DNA from: CAVRUF01 sp963716005 | GTDB lineage: Bacteria > Actinomycetota > Thermoleophilia > Gaiellales > Gaiellaceae | Direction of reading: 5' to 3' | NCBI GenBank assembly: GCA_963716005.1 | Contig: OY970285.1 | Coordinates: forward strand, 682,001 to 746,000 | Length of the DNA: 64,000 nucleotides | Shown here: positions 1-8,857 of the stretch, piece after piece | Position numbering within the stretch: position 1 is the first letter of the stretch | Layout: each line of letters begins with the position of its first letter | Program-made: the position numbers and the translations under genes | The notes under the pieces: generated by a model | Seen by the model: only the letters and a program-made list of their open reading frames with translations | Told to the model about the DNA's origin: nothing | The model's database searches: none

Positions 1-420
1 CAGGACAGCCGCGAGGAGGTCGACATCTGGCGTCCGACGACTTCCGGGCTCGAGAACTACGGCTGGCGCCGCTACGAGGGGACGCTCATCTACAACGGCG
101 GCACCTCGCTCTACTCGCCGAGCAACCGGGTCGATCCGATCCACCAGTACCCGCACTCCTCGGGCGCGTGCTCGATCACCGGCGGATTCGTCTACCGCGG
201 GAAGGCGCTGTCGGGCCAGCGCGGGCGCTACTTCTTCGGCGACTACTGCAACGGCCGCGTCTGGAGCTTCAAGATCGTGAACGGCAGGAAGTCCGGCTTC
301 CGCGAGCATCCGTCGCTCCGCGTCCCGGGGAACCTCTCGGGTTTCGGCGAGGGTCCGAGCAAGGAGCTCTACTTCGTCTCGCACGGCGGGCGCATCTTCC
401 GGCTCGCCAAGACGCAGTAG
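1..420 (+). CDS. PQQ-dependent sugar dehydrogenase family protein, C-terminal part
   Basis: The reading frame is open from the window edge to a TAG at 418-420, so only the last 139 residues are seen. They match the C-terminus of the soluble glucose/sorbosone dehydrogenase beta-propeller family: an ENYGWRRYEG segment, then GACSITGGFVYRG and GRYFFGDYCNGRVWSF, the blade motifs that close the propeller. The next gene carries the same motifs (GACSVTGGFVYRG, GRYFYGDYCSG), so the two are tandem paralogues. Substrate cannot be judged from this fragment. The stop codon overlaps the GTG start of the following gene by one base (TAGTG), which implies translational coupling. Confidence 0.85.
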   Translation, partial: QDSREEVDIWRPTTSGLENYGWRRYEGTLIYNGGTSLYSPSNRVDPIHQYPHSSGACSITGGFVYRGKALSGQRGRYFFGDYCNGRVWSFKIVNGRKSGFREHPSLRVPGNLSGFGEGPSKELYFVSHGGRIFRLAKTQ

Positions 421-1580
421 TGCCTCGCGCGGCCGCGGCGCTGCTTTTTCTTCTCGCGTTGGCCGGATGCTCGAGCGACGGATCGACGACCGCCGAGACG
501 AGCGCCGGCGCAACCTCGGCCGCGGCACCGCCGCCCGACAGCACGTCGACCGTCGAGGAGCCGGACAAGATCGGGATCGAGCAGGTCGCGGGCGGCTTCG
601 AGAGTCCGGTGCAGGCGACCTCGGCGCCGGGCGACTCGACCCGGATCTACGTCGTCGAGCAGACCGGCCGCATCATGGTCGTCGAGAACGGCCGGACGCG
701 CGACGAGCCGTTCGTCGACGTGAGCGACCGCATCGTCGCCGGCGGCGAGCAGGGGCTCCTCTCGGTCGCGTTCCATCCCGACTACGCGGCGAACGGCCGG
801 GCGTTCGTGAACTACACGAACACGAGCGGCGACACGCGCGTGGTCGAGCTGGCGGCCGATCCGGCGACGGCGGTCGCCGATCCGGCGACGGCGAAGGAGC
901 TCCTCGCGGTCGAGCAGCCGGCCTCGAACCACAACGGCGGCCAGCTCGCCTTCGGGCCCGACGGGCTCCTCTACGTGGGCATGGGCGACGGCGGCGGCGG
1001 CGGCGATCCGAACGGGAACGGCCAGAACACGGAGGTCCAGCTCGGCAAGCTCCTCAGCCTCGATACGGACGCCTCGGGCGCGACGTGGCAGATGAAGGCG
1101 TACGGCCTGCGCAACCCGTGGCGCTTCTCCTTCGACCGCGAGACCGGCGCGCTCTACATCGGCGACGTCGGCCAGGGCGCCTGGGAGGAGATCGACGCGG
1201 TCGCCTGGCCTGCCCAGAACGTCCTCAACTTCGGCTGGAACGTCTTCGAGGGAACGCACGAGTACGCCGGCGGCGAACCCAACCCCGAGGGCCGGCTCGT
1301 GAAGCCCGTGGCCGAGTACAACCACGACACGGGCGCCTGCTCGGTGACGGGCGGGTTCGTCTACCGCGGCGAGGCGATGCCCGGCCTCAGCGGGCGCTAC
1401 TTCTACGGCGACTACTGCTCGGGCGAGATCTGGAGCTTCCGGCTGAGCAAGGGCAAGGCGGTCGATGCGTGGATGGCGCCGTTCACGGTCGCGAGCCTGA
1501 CGTCCTTCGGCGAAGACCCCGCGGGCGAGCTCCTCCTCGTCTCGGGCGGCGGCACGATCTCGCGGCTCGTCGAGAAGTAG
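420..1580 (+). CDS. PQQ-dependent sugar dehydrogenase family lipoprotein
   Basis: This 386-residue protein starts at a GTG overlapping the previous stop. The N-terminus is a lipoprotein signal: a short basic start, a hydrophobic stretch and the lipobox LALAGC, followed by a Ser/Thr-rich linker, so it should be anchored outside the cytoplasmic membrane. The body is a glucose/sorbosone dehydrogenase beta-propeller with GGEQGLLSVAFHPDY, NHNGGQLAFGPDG and a GDGGGGGDP loop typical of the PQQ and calcium site. Family members oxidise aldose sugars with PQQ; the actual substrate is unknown. A longer open frame upstream is out of frame with the preceding gene and was not used. Confidence 0.87.
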   Translation: MPRAAAALLFLLALAGCSSDGSTTAETSAGATSAAAPPPDSTSTVEEPDKIGIEQVAGGFESPVQATSAPGDSTRIYVVEQTGRIMVVENGRTRDEPFVDVSDRIVAGGEQGLLSVAFHPDYAANGRAFVNYTNTSGDTRVVELAADPATAVADPATAKELLAVEQPASNHNGGQLAFGPDGLLYVGMGDGGGGGDPNGNGQNTEVQLGKLLSLDTDASGATWQMKAYGLRNPWRFSFDRETGALYIGDVGQGAWEEIDAVAWPAQNVLNFGWNVFEGTHEYAGGEPNPEGRLVKPVAEYNHDTGACSVTGGFVYRGEAMPGLSGRYFYGDYCSGEIWSFRLSKGKAVDAWMAPFTVASLTSFGEDPAGELLLVSGGGTISRLVEK

Positions 1581-1626
1581 GCAGTAGCCGCTTGCGCGGA
1601 TGGCCGCGCCCGCCCATCATCGGAGG

Positions 1627-2913
1627 ATGGCCTCGGTCGACGTCCCGGTCGCGCTGCTCGGTTACGGAACCGTCGGTTCCGCCGTGGACCGGATGCTCGC
1701 CGATAGCGCCGAGGACATCGAGCGCGCGACCGGGCACCGGCTTCGCGTGGTGCGCGCGCTCGTCCGCGACACGGACAAGGAACGGCCCGCCGGCTCGATC
1801 GCCGAGCTGACGACCGACTTCGCCCAGATCCGCGACGACCCGTCGATCGCCGTCGTCGCCGAGGTGATGGGCGGCATCGAGCCGACCGGCGGCTACGTCC
1901 TCGAGCTGCTCCGTGCGGGGAAGCCCGTTGTCTCGGCCAACAAGCAGCTCGTGGCCCAGCGCGGCGCCGAGCTCTTCGCCGCCGCGTCCGAGGCCGGCGT
2001 GCAGCTTCGGTTCGAGGCCAGCGTGTGCGCCGCGATCCCCGTGGTGAAGGTGCTGCGCGAGTCGCTCGTCGCGACCAACGTCCACCGCGTGCTCGGGATC
2101 GTGAACGGGACGACGAATTTCATCCTCACCGAGATGGAGAACGGCCGGACGTACGAGGATGCGCTCGCCGAGGCGCAGCGGCTCGGCTACGCCGAGGCGG
2201 ATCCGACCGAGGACGTGAACGGCGCGGACGCCGCCGCGAAGATGTCCATCCTCGCCACGGTCGCGTTCGGCTCGCGCGTGACGCTTGCGGACGTCGAGCA
2301 CGAGGGCGTCGAAATGATCACGCAGTCGCACGTCGAGGCCGCGCACGAGCTGGACACGGTCATCCGCCTGGTGGGCTCGGCCACGCTCGTCGACGGGCAC
2401 GTGGATGTTCGCGTGCATCCGACGCTGGTGTCGCGCCACCATCCGCTCGCGAAGGTCGAGGGCGCCTTCAACGCGGTCATGCTCGAGGGCGACGCCATCC
2501 GCGAGATCACGCTCGAAGGCCCGGGCGCGGGCGGCATCGAGACCGCGTCCGCCGTCGTGGCGGACATGGTGAGCGTGATCGGCACGACCGGCACGGGGTT
2601 CCTCCAGAACGACGCCTGCTGGCGCGTGCTCGAGAAGCTTCCGTCCGGAGAGGCGCGCGCGCCGTACTACGTCCAGCTGATCGTCGACGACCGCCCCGGT
2701 GTGCTCGCCGACATCGCGCGCTGCCTGGCCACGCACGAGGTCTCGATCGCCCAGCTGATTCAGCACCAGGGAGACGGGGAAGCGACACTGCACGTCGTGA
2801 CCCACGTGACCGCATCCGGCGCGCTCGCCGCCGCGCTGGCCGAGATCGAGGCGCTCCCGGAGACGCGCGCCCGCTCGACGGCCTTCCCGGTCGTGTCCGA
2901 GCGCGTGACGTGA
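1627..2913 (+). CDS. hom: Homoserine dehydrogenase
   Basis: The enzyme reduces aspartate semialdehyde to homoserine, the branch point to threonine and methionine. The 428 residues begin with an NAD(P)-binding Rossmann motif (LLGYGTVGSAV), continue through the catalytic domain (VSANKQLVAQ, GIVNGTTNFILTEM, DPTEDVNGADAAAKM) and end in an ACT regulatory domain (LIVDDRPGVLADIARCLA, about residues 355-420), suggesting threonine feedback. ATG 1627 is preferred over ATG 1600 because CATCAT at 1615-1620 lies six bases upstream as a possible -10 box; the GGAGG touching the ATG is too close for a normal ribosome site. It is the first gene of a four-gene overlapped operon. Confidence 0.95.
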   Translation: MASVDVPVALLGYGTVGSAVDRMLADSAEDIERATGHRLRVVRALVRDTDKERPAGSIAELTTDFAQIRDDPSIAVVAEVMGGIEPTGGYVLELLRAGKPVVSANKQLVAQRGAELFAAASEAGVQLRFEASVCAAIPVVKVLRESLVATNVHRVLGIVNGTTNFILTEMENGRTYEDALAEAQRLGYAEADPTEDVNGADAAAKMSILATVAFGSRVTLADVEHEGVEMITQSHVEAAHELDTVIRLVGSATLVDGHVDVRVHPTLVSRHHPLAKVEGAFNAVMLEGDAIREITLEGPGAGGIETASAVVADMVSVIGTTGTGFLQNDACWRVLEKLPSGEARAPYYVQLIVDDRPGVLADIARCLATHEVSIAQLIQHQGDGEATLHVVTHVTASGALAAALAEIEALPETRARSTAFPVVSERVT

Positions 2914-3890
2914 CCGTTCCGCTCGTCGAGCGCTTCGCAGACCGGCTGCCGGTCGGCCCCGGAGCGCGGGTGATCTCGCTCGGCGAAGGTTCGACGCCGC
3001 TCATCCCGGCGTTGTCGCTGTCGGAGCGCATCGGCTCGCAGGTGCTCCTGAAGTGGGAGGGGGCGAACCCGACGGGCAGCTTCAAGGACCGCGGGATGAC
3101 CGTGGCGATCACGAAGGCGCTCGAGGAGGATGCAGAGGCCGTCGTGTGCGCATCGACCGGGAACACGGCCGCCTCGGCCGCGGCATACGCCGCCCGGGCC
3201 GGCTTGCCGGCGCTGATCCTCCAGCCCGCCGGCGCGGTCGCGCTGGGGAAGCTCGCGCAGGCCCGCGCGGCCGGAGCCCGGCTGCTCGAGGTGCGCGGCT
3301 CGTTCGACCAGGCGCTCGACGCGGCGCGCGAGCTGGCCTCGCGCGGCACGCACGTGCTCGTGAACTCGCTCAACCCGTACCGGCTCGAGGGCCAGAAGAC
3401 CGCCGCGTTCGAGATCGTCGAAGAGCTCGGCTCGGCGCCCGACGTGGTCGCGCTGCCCTACGGCGGCGGCGGGAACACGTGCGCGTACGCGCTCGGCTTC
3501 CGCGAGTCCGGGTCGATGCCTGTGCTCGTCGCCGCGGCCGCGGCGGATCGTGGTGGGACTGCGGCAAGCGCGATCCGCATCGCCGAGCCGGCGCACGTGG
3601 CCGGAGTCGAGCGCGCGCTGGCCGATTCGGGCGGTCGCATCGTCGAGCTCTCGGACGCGGAGATCCTCGCCGCCTGGCGCGACCTTGCCCGCGAGGAAGG
3701 CGTGTTCGCCGAACCCGCGTCGGCCGCCGGCGTCGCCGCGGTTCTACGCGACCCTCCGCCCGCCGGCTCCCGGGTCGTCTGCGTCGTCACGGGCCACGGA
3801 CTCAAGGATCCGGACGCGGTCGCGCAGCTCGGCGGCGAGGCCACGGCCGTCGATCCGGATCCCGAATCGATTGCGGCGGCCGCGGCATGA
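2910..3890 (+). CDS. thrC: Threonine synthase
   Basis: This PLP enzyme converts O-phosphohomoserine to threonine. It is 326 residues from a GTG that overlaps the hom stop by four bases (GTGA). Visible marks are the early LGEGSTPL motif, the PLP-lysine segment NPTGSFKDRGM, the STGNTAAS phosphate loop and a Gly-rich YGGGGN segment. Length fits the short bacterial threonine synthases that lack the long N-terminal extension. The following thrB start overlaps its stop (ATGA), so hom, thrC and thrB should be translated as one coupled unit. Confidence 0.94.
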   Translation: MTVPLVERFADRLPVGPGARVISLGEGSTPLIPALSLSERIGSQVLLKWEGANPTGSFKDRGMTVAITKALEEDAEAVVCASTGNTAASAAAYAARAGLPALILQPAGAVALGKLAQARAAGARLLEVRGSFDQALDAARELASRGTHVLVNSLNPYRLEGQKTAAFEIVEELGSAPDVVALPYGGGGNTCAYALGFRESGSMPVLVAAAAADRGGTAASAIRIAEPAHVAGVERALADSGGRIVELSDAEILAAWRDLAREEGVFAEPASAAGVAAVLRDPPPAGSRVVCVVTGHGLKDPDAVAQLGGEATAVDPDPESIAAAAA

Positions 3891-4732
3891 TCTTCCGCGC
3901 GCCCGCGAGCACCGCCAACCTCGGCCCGGGGTTCGATTGCGCCGGATGCGCGCTCGACCTTTGGAACGAGCTGGAGGTCACCGATGGCGCGGGCGTAGAG
4001 ATCGTGGGCGAGGGCGCCGACGAGCTTCCGCGCGACGAGACGCACATGGCGCTCCAGGCCTTCGCGCGGCTCGCGCCGGTCGAGGGACGCTCGTTCCGGT
4101 TCCTGAACCGGATTCCGCTGGCGCGCGGGCTCGGGTCGAGCGCCTCGGCGATCGCGCTGGGACTCGTCGCCGGCGCCACGTTCGCAGCGCGCGAGGCCGA
4201 TTCCGAGGAGCTGCTCGGGCTCGGGGTCGATCTCGAAGGCCACGCGGACAACCTCGCACCCGCGCTCGCCGGCGGCGCCTGCCTGACGTGGGAAGGCCAT
4301 GTGCGGCGCGTCTCCGACGCGATTCCGTTCGAGGCGGTGGCGGTCGTGCCCGACACACGGGTCGAAACGGCGGCCTCGCGGGCCGCACTTCCAGCCCGAG
4401 TCTCCCACGCGGCCGCGACCTTCACGGCCGGGCGTGCGGCGCTCCTCGGCGCAGGGCTCGCCTCAGGGGACAAGGACTTGCTCATCGCGGCGTTCCACGA
4501 CCGGCTGCACGAGCCCTACCGCGCCGCGAACGCGCCGCTCCTCGAGGCGATCCGCGCGGATACGCCGCAGACCGCGGTGGGCGTGACGCTCTCCGGCTCC
4601 GGGCCGTCCGTGATCGTGTGGACGCGCGCGGGCGACGCAGGCCGGTGCGCCGAGGAGCTCGAGGCCAAGTTCCCGGACACGAGCGTGCTCACCCTGCGCG
4701 TCTCGGCGCTCGGCGCGGGCCTCGTCGCGTGA
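3887..4732 (+). CDS. thrB: Homoserine kinase
   Basis: This 281-residue GHMP-family kinase phosphorylates homoserine for thrC. The N-terminal PASTANLGPGFD motif and the ATP-binding glycine loop PLARGLGSSASAIALG are diagnostic, and the C-terminal GVTLSGSGPSVI motif completes the GHMP signature. Its ATG overlaps the thrC stop by four bases. The operon therefore holds the three dedicated steps from aspartate semialdehyde to threonine; aspartokinase and aspartate semialdehyde dehydrogenase are not in the window. Confidence 0.94.
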   Translation: MIFRAPASTANLGPGFDCAGCALDLWNELEVTDGAGVEIVGEGADELPRDETHMALQAFARLAPVEGRSFRFLNRIPLARGLGSSASAIALGLVAGATFAAREADSEELLGLGVDLEGHADNLAPALAGGACLTWEGHVRRVSDAIPFEAVAVVPDTRVETAASRAALPARVSHAAATFTAGRAALLGAGLASGDKDLLIAAFHDRLHEPYRAANAPLLEAIRADTPQTAVGVTLSGSGPSVIVWTRAGDAGRCAEELEAKFPDTSVLTLRVSALGAGLVA

Positions 4733-5469
4733 GGTACCGGTTCGTCGACTGCCGCTGGGAGCTCGGCAACCCGGCGCGCGGGCGCGAGCTCTACCTCGAA
4801 GGTCATATCCCGGGCGCGTCGTTCCTCGACGTGGAAGGCGATCTCTCCGCTCCGGCGCTTTCTCCGGCTGCGCCAGGCGGACGGCATCCGTTGCCTGCCG
4901 AGGACGATTTCGCCCGTGCCGCCGGCCGTGCGGGAATCGGGCCCGGCGCCTTCGTCGTCGCGTACGACCAGGGCAACAGCGGTGGCGCAGCGCGGCTCTG
5001 GTGGCTGCTGCGCCATTTCGGCCACGAGGACGTCGCGGTGCTCGACGGCGGCATGGCCGCGTGGCTCGGGCCGCTGCGCGCGGGGGAGGAGGACGTTCCC
5101 CCCGAGACGTTCGTTCCGGCGGCGCGCGACGGCGACACGATCGAGGCGGACGAGCTCGCCGGGCGGCTGGGCGCGCCGGGCCTCGTGGTCGTCGACGCGC
5201 GCGTGGCCGAGCGCTACCGCGGCGAAACCGAGCCGATCGACCCGATCGCGGGCCGCATCCCCGGCGCCGTCAACCTGCCGTCGGTGGGGCTCGCGGAGAT
5301 CCCGCAGGGGATCCTCGACGCAGACGAGCTCGTCGTCTACTGCGGCTCGGGCATCACCGCGTCGGCCGACCTGCTCGCGCTGGCACGGGCCGGCCGGGAC
5401 GACGCCAAGCTCTATCCCGGCTCGTGGAGCGACTGGTGCGCGCGCGACTTGCCGGTCGAGCGCGGCTAG
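4729..5469 (+). CDS. sseA: Sulfurtransferase with two rhodanese domains
   Basis: The 246-residue product has two rhodanese domains, like thiosulfate or 3-mercaptopyruvate sulfurtransferases. The N-terminal inactive domain holds YLEGHIPGASFLDV and VAYDQGNSGGAARLWWLL; the C-terminal domain holds DARVAERYRGETEPIDP and the active-site loop YCGSGITA with the catalytic cysteine. The GTG start overlaps the thrB stop by four bases, so it is the last member of the threonine operon. The loop sequence does not separate thiosulfate from mercaptopyruvate as donor, so the symbol is tentative. Its link to threonine synthesis is not explained by known pathway logic. Confidence 0.85.
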   Translation: MRYRFVDCRWELGNPARGRELYLEGHIPGASFLDVEGDLSAPALSPAAPGGRHPLPAEDDFARAAGRAGIGPGAFVVAYDQGNSGGAARLWWLLRHFGHEDVAVLDGGMAAWLGPLRAGEEDVPPETFVPAARDGDTIEADELAGRLGAPGLVVVDARVAERYRGETEPIDPIAGRIPGAVNLPSVGLAEIPQGILDADELVVYCGSGITASADLLALARAGRDDAKLYPGSWSDWCARDLPVERG

Positions 5470-5476
5470 GGCAAAG

Positions 5477-6964
5477 TCATGGTGATCCGAACCACGTAGT
5501 CAGCGCGTCCCGCAATCCGGCGTCCGTTCCGTCCCCGACCCAAGCGACATAGCCATCGGGGCGAACCAGCACGGCGGCGGGGGCTGGCACCTGGCCCAGC
5601 GCCGGAAGCTCCCACTCGCCGGTGTATTCGGCCTCGATCGACTGAACCCGATCTGCCCAAGGAGTGATGTCGAAGCCGCCGGGCTCACCGAGGTCGAGGA
5701 GTACCGGCCGGGCGTCGTGCAGCAGGGTGAACACGCGCCGCGGACCGTCGGCGGTGGCTAGATCGAGGTCGGGCATCCGGCGTCCGAGCAGCGGGTGTCC
5801 CTCGCCCAGGTCGTAGTGGATGTCCAGACCGGACATCATCGCGGCGAATCGTCGGCGAGGCTCGTCCATGCTCAGCAGCTCGGACACGGTGTCGCGCACC
5901 GCCTCGATGCGATCGTCAGGACGCATGAGCGCGACCTGCGCCATCGTGTGGCGCAGCACGCGGGCAGCGACCGGGTGACGCTCGGGGTGGTAGGTATCGA
6001 GGAGGCTTTCGGGCGACGTCCGCTCGACCACCTGCGCCAGCTTCCAGCCCAGGTTCACCGCATCCTGCACGCCGGTGTTGAGACCCTGTCCACCGACCGG
6101 GGAATGCACGTGCGCCGCGTCGCCGGCCAGCAGGACCCGTCCCTTGCGGTAGGCCGCGGCCTGCCGGGTCATGTCGGTGAACCTGGAGATCCAGGTGGGA
6201 CTATGGATGCCGTAGTCGGTCCCGTAGACGGCGATGAGGCCCGCGCTCAGATCGCGCAACGTGGGCTCGTTCGTTCCGACCTGCGATTCGGTCAGCATGA
6301 CCCCCACCGTCCCTCCTTTCCCGTAGACCACCTCGCCGTCGCGGATCTCGTACTCCACCTTGCCGAGGGCATGCATGCCGGAGGGAGTGCGGCGGATGCC
6401 CAATTCCGGCTCCTCGGTCATCTCGACCTGGGCGATCAGGGCGCTCGTGGTCGCATCCCAACCGGGGAACTCGATGGCGGCTGCCTTGCGGATCACACTG
6501 CGTCCGCCGTCGCACCCGACGAGATACTGCGCTCGCAGCGACTCGCCGTCCGACAGCGCGACCTCGACGCCCGTGTCGTCCTGCACGAACCCCGTCACCT
6601 CGCGTTCGCGATAGATCGGCACTTCCAGTTCGCTGATCCACTCGGCCAGGATCCGCTCTATGTGGTTCTGCCACAGCCCGAGCCCGTAGTTGTGGCGGGT
6701 GGGGAAGTCACTGATGTCCAGCGGGGTCCCTGCGTAGCCCGCGACCTGCGCTTCCTGTCCCTCCGACAGGAAGCGATCGGCGATTCCCCGCTGATCGAAC
6801 ACCTCGATGGTGCGCGAGTGCAGACCGCCCGCGCGCGAGCCGGGGAGGTCCTGGCTGGCGCGGCGCTCGACGATGGCAACGTCGATGCCCGCCAACGCCA
6901 GCTCGCCCGCCAGCATCAGGCCGGTCGGGCCGCCTCCGGCTACGACCACCGCATGTTCGGCCAT
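5477..6964 (-). CDS. FAD-dependent aromatic monooxygenase (PheA/TfdB family)
   Basis: About 495 residues with all three class A flavoprotein monooxygenase marks: the N-terminal dinucleotide motif VVVAGGGPTGLMLAGEL, the central VGCDGGRSVIRKAA motif, and the FAD-ribityl motif LLAGDAAHVHSPVGGQG. The C-terminal thioredoxin-like extension (PAAVLVRPDGYVAWVGDG) is typical of polyketide, phenol and rifampicin hydroxylases of this family. Natural substrate is unknown. ATG 6964 is chosen because GGGGG lies at good ribosome-site spacing; ATG 6976 is an alternative. It follows the ornithine-cyclodeaminase-like gene on the same strand, so the two may be cotranscribed. By eye it is slightly less GC-rich than its neighbours. 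Confidence 0.85.
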   Translation of the reverse strand: MAEHAVVVAGGGPTGLMLAGELALAGIDVAIVERRASQDLPGSRAGGLHSRTIEVFDQRGIADRFLSEGQEAQVAGYAGTPLDISDFPTRHNYGLGLWQNHIERILAEWISELEVPIYREREVTGFVQDDTGVEVALSDGESLRAQYLVGCDGGRSVIRKAAAIEFPGWDATTSALIAQVEMTEEPELGIRRTPSGMHALGKVEYEIRDGEVVYGKGGTVGVMLTESQVGTNEPTLRDLSAGLIAVYGTDYGIHSPTWISRFTDMTRQAAAYRKGRVLLAGDAAHVHSPVGGQGLNTGVQDAVNLGWKLAQVVERTSPESLLDTYHPERHPVAARVLRHTMAQVALMRPDDRIEAVRDTVSELLSMDEPRRRFAAMMSGLDIHYDLGEGHPLLGRRMPDLDLATADGPRRVFTLLHDARPVLLDLGEPGGFDITPWADRVQSIEAEYTGEWELPALGQVPAPAAVLVRPDGYVAWVGDGTDAGLRDALTTWFGSP

Positions 6965-6994
6965 GCGCACCCCCATCCCCGTGGCTTCCGGTTT

Positions 6995-7945
6995 CTAGAG
7001 CTCGACCGTCTGGAGATCCATGTCCGACTCGACGGCGCGCTCGTAGACGGCGATCGCGACCGCGAGATCCTGCACCGCGAGGCCCGTGGAGTCGAACACG
7101 GTGATCTCGTGCTCGTCCCGGCGTCCCTCCTGGAGGCCGAGCAGCACCGGGCCGAGCTCTGCCACGTCATCACGGCCGAGGCGCCCTTCGTCGAAGGCCC
7201 GGCCGAGGTCGCCGTTGTGGCTCGCCTGCTCCCACTCGTCGCAGACGACGCGCGCGCGGAGCAGTTCGCCGACGGCGATCTCGGCCTTGCCCGGGCCGTC
7301 GGCACCCATGAGGCTCACGTGTTGGCCGGCATGAAGCTCGCCGTCGTGGAAGAGGATCTCGCGGCCGGGCGTGACCGTGACGACGATGTCGGCGGCGAGC
7401 GCCTCGGCGAGGTCGCGGGCGACGGAGGTGCGCTCGCCCAACTCCTCCGCAGCGTCCGCGGCCTGGCCCGGCTTCGCGTCGTAGAGGAGCACGTCGCGCT
7501 CGCGCTCCAGGAAGGCGCGGGCGACCGCGCGCCCGTTGACGCCGCAGCCGACCACCGAGGCGGCGGCCACTGTGGGCCGCGCCAGGGTCTCGGCGGCCAG
7601 GACGGCGGCGGCGCCGGTTCTCAGCGCGGTGACCGCGCCGGCGTCGAGCATGGCGCGCAACTCGCCCGTCGAAGCATCGGAGAGCAGGACGACGCCGGTC
7701 ACCGTCGGCAGATCGCGCGCAGGGTTCCCGGGAAAGGACGTGACCCACTTGAGCACCGCGTAGCCGCCGCCGCCCGCGGGCATGGCGCGGAAGTCGCCCT
7801 CCATCCCGTCGAGGTAGACCTTGGACGGCATCGTCCAGGTGCCGCCGGCGTGCTCGACGAAGGCGTTGCGCACGGCGTCGACCGCCTCGCCGTGGCCGAG
7901 CCCGGCGTAGACGGCCTGGGCAGAGAAGACGGGAATCCTCGGCAC
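6995..7945 (-). CDS. Ornithine cyclodeaminase / mu-crystallin family protein
   Basis: The 316-residue product has the family's fold: N-terminal substrate domain (PSKVYLDGMEGDFRAMPA), then an NAD(P)-binding Rossmann domain with VVGCGVNGRAVARAFL, and a TVTPGREILFHDGEL segment. Members include ornithine cyclodeaminase, alanine dehydrogenase, ketimine reductase and opine-type synthases, so the exact reaction is open. The GTG start is chosen because TAGGAT sits exactly seven bases upstream on the minus strand, sharing an overlapping -10 region with the divergent HMG-CoA-lyase-like gene. It probably leads a two-gene unit with the monooxygenase downstream. Confidence 0.82.
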   Translation of the reverse strand: MPRIPVFSAQAVYAGLGHGEAVDAVRNAFVEHAGGTWTMPSKVYLDGMEGDFRAMPAGGGGYAVLKWVTSFPGNPARDLPTVTGVVLLSDASTGELRAMLDAGAVTALRTGAAAVLAAETLARPTVAAASVVGCGVNGRAVARAFLERERDVLLYDAKPGQAADAAEELGERTSVARDLAEALAADIVVTVTPGREILFHDGELHAGQHVSLMGADGPGKAEIAVGELLRARVVCDEWEQASHNGDLGRAFDEGRLGRDDVAELGPVLLGLQEGRRDEHEITVFDSTGLAVQDLAVAIAVYERAVESDMDLQTVEL

Positions 7946-7963
7946 GGCCTTTATCCTAGGAGG
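7946..7963. promoter_or_regulatory. Overlapping divergent leaderless -10 boxes
   Basis: The 18 bases between two divergent start codons contain TATCCTAGGA. Read on the plus strand, TATCCT (7952-7957) is six bases before ATG 7964; read on the minus strand, TAGGAT (7958-7953) is seven bases before GTG 7945. The two -10 hexamers share five base pairs, so polymerase can occupy only one at a time and the genes should be mutually exclusive or competitively expressed. Confidence 0.65.
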
Positions 7964-8857
7964 ATGCAGGTGACCGTTTGCGATGTGGGGCCGCGCGACG
8001 GTCTCCAAAACGAGGCGCTGACGCTCGCGCCGGAGGTGCGCGCCGAGCTGGTCAACCGGCTCGCGGCGACCGGGATTTCCCGGATCGAGGCGGTCAGCTT
8101 CGTGAACCCGGCCAAGGTGCCAGCGATGGCGGGCCCTGAGGAGGTCGTGCACGGCGTCGTGCGTCGAGAGGGCGTCGAGTTCGCCGGCCTCGTCCTGAAC
8201 GAGCGCGGCTACGACCGCTTGCGCGAGACCGATCTCGAGCGCGTCCATCTGACCTTCGCGGCGACGGACTCGTTCAACCAGCGCAACGCGAACCAGACCG
8301 TGGACGAGTCGCTCGCGACCGCCGCACGGGTGCTGGCGCGCGCCAAGGCGGACGGCGTTCCGAGCACGGTCTCCATCTCGGTTGCGTTCGGCTGTCCGTT
8401 CGAAGGGCCGGTCGATCCCGTCAAGGTGCTCGGCCTGGCGGAGGAGGCGGTCACGCTCGGAGCGGACGAGATCGTCTTCGCCGACACGATCGGCGTCGCA
8501 GTTCCGACCCAGGTGCGCTCGATGGTCGTCGCCGGCGTCAAGTTCGCGAGGCCGGTCGGCGTCCATCTCCACAACACGCGAGCGACCGGGTTCGCGAACG
8601 CGTGGGCGGCGCTGGAGTGGGGTGCGACGATCTTCGACGCGTCGGTCGGCGGCGTCGGCGGGTGTCCCTTCGCTCCGCGCGCAACCGGGAACATCGCCAC
8701 CGAGGATCTCGTGTACTTGCTGCACGGTGAAGGCGTCGAGACGGGAATCGACCTCGACGCGCTCATCTCCGTCGCGCTCTGGCTCGAGGGTGTCCTCGGC
8801 CGCGAGTTGCCCGGGCACGTCTACCGCGCGGGTTCGTTCGAGCCGGTCGCGGGCTAG
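7964..8857 (+). CDS. mvaB: Hydroxymethylglutaryl-CoA lyase family protein
   Basis: This 297-residue TIM-barrel enzyme belongs to the HMG-CoA lyase/DRE-metallolyase family, which cleaves HMG-CoA to acetyl-CoA and acetoacetate in leucine breakdown. The N-terminal CDVGPRDGLQNE motif carries the metal and catalytic residues, VHLHNTRATG supplies the histidine pair, and GVGGCPFAPRATGN contains the loop cysteine typical of true HMG-CoA lyases. It starts at ATG 7964, directly after a TATCCT box, so it is probably leaderless. Its stop interlocks with that of the opposing Clp-domain gene in a CTAG. No other leucine-degradation gene is nearby, so related 3-hydroxyacyl-CoA lyase activity is possible. Confidence 0.88.
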   Translation: MQVTVCDVGPRDGLQNEALTLAPEVRAELVNRLAATGISRIEAVSFVNPAKVPAMAGPEEVVHGVVRREGVEFAGLVLNERGYDRLRETDLERVHLTFAATDSFNQRNANQTVDESLATAARVLARAKADGVPSTVSISVAFGCPFEGPVDPVKVLGLAEEAVTLGADEIVFADTIGVAVPTQVRSMVVAGVKFARPVGVHLHNTRATGFANAWAALEWGATIFDASVGGVGGCPFAPRATGNIATEDLVYLLHGEGVETGIDLDALISVALWLEGVLGRELPGHVYRAGSFEPVAG

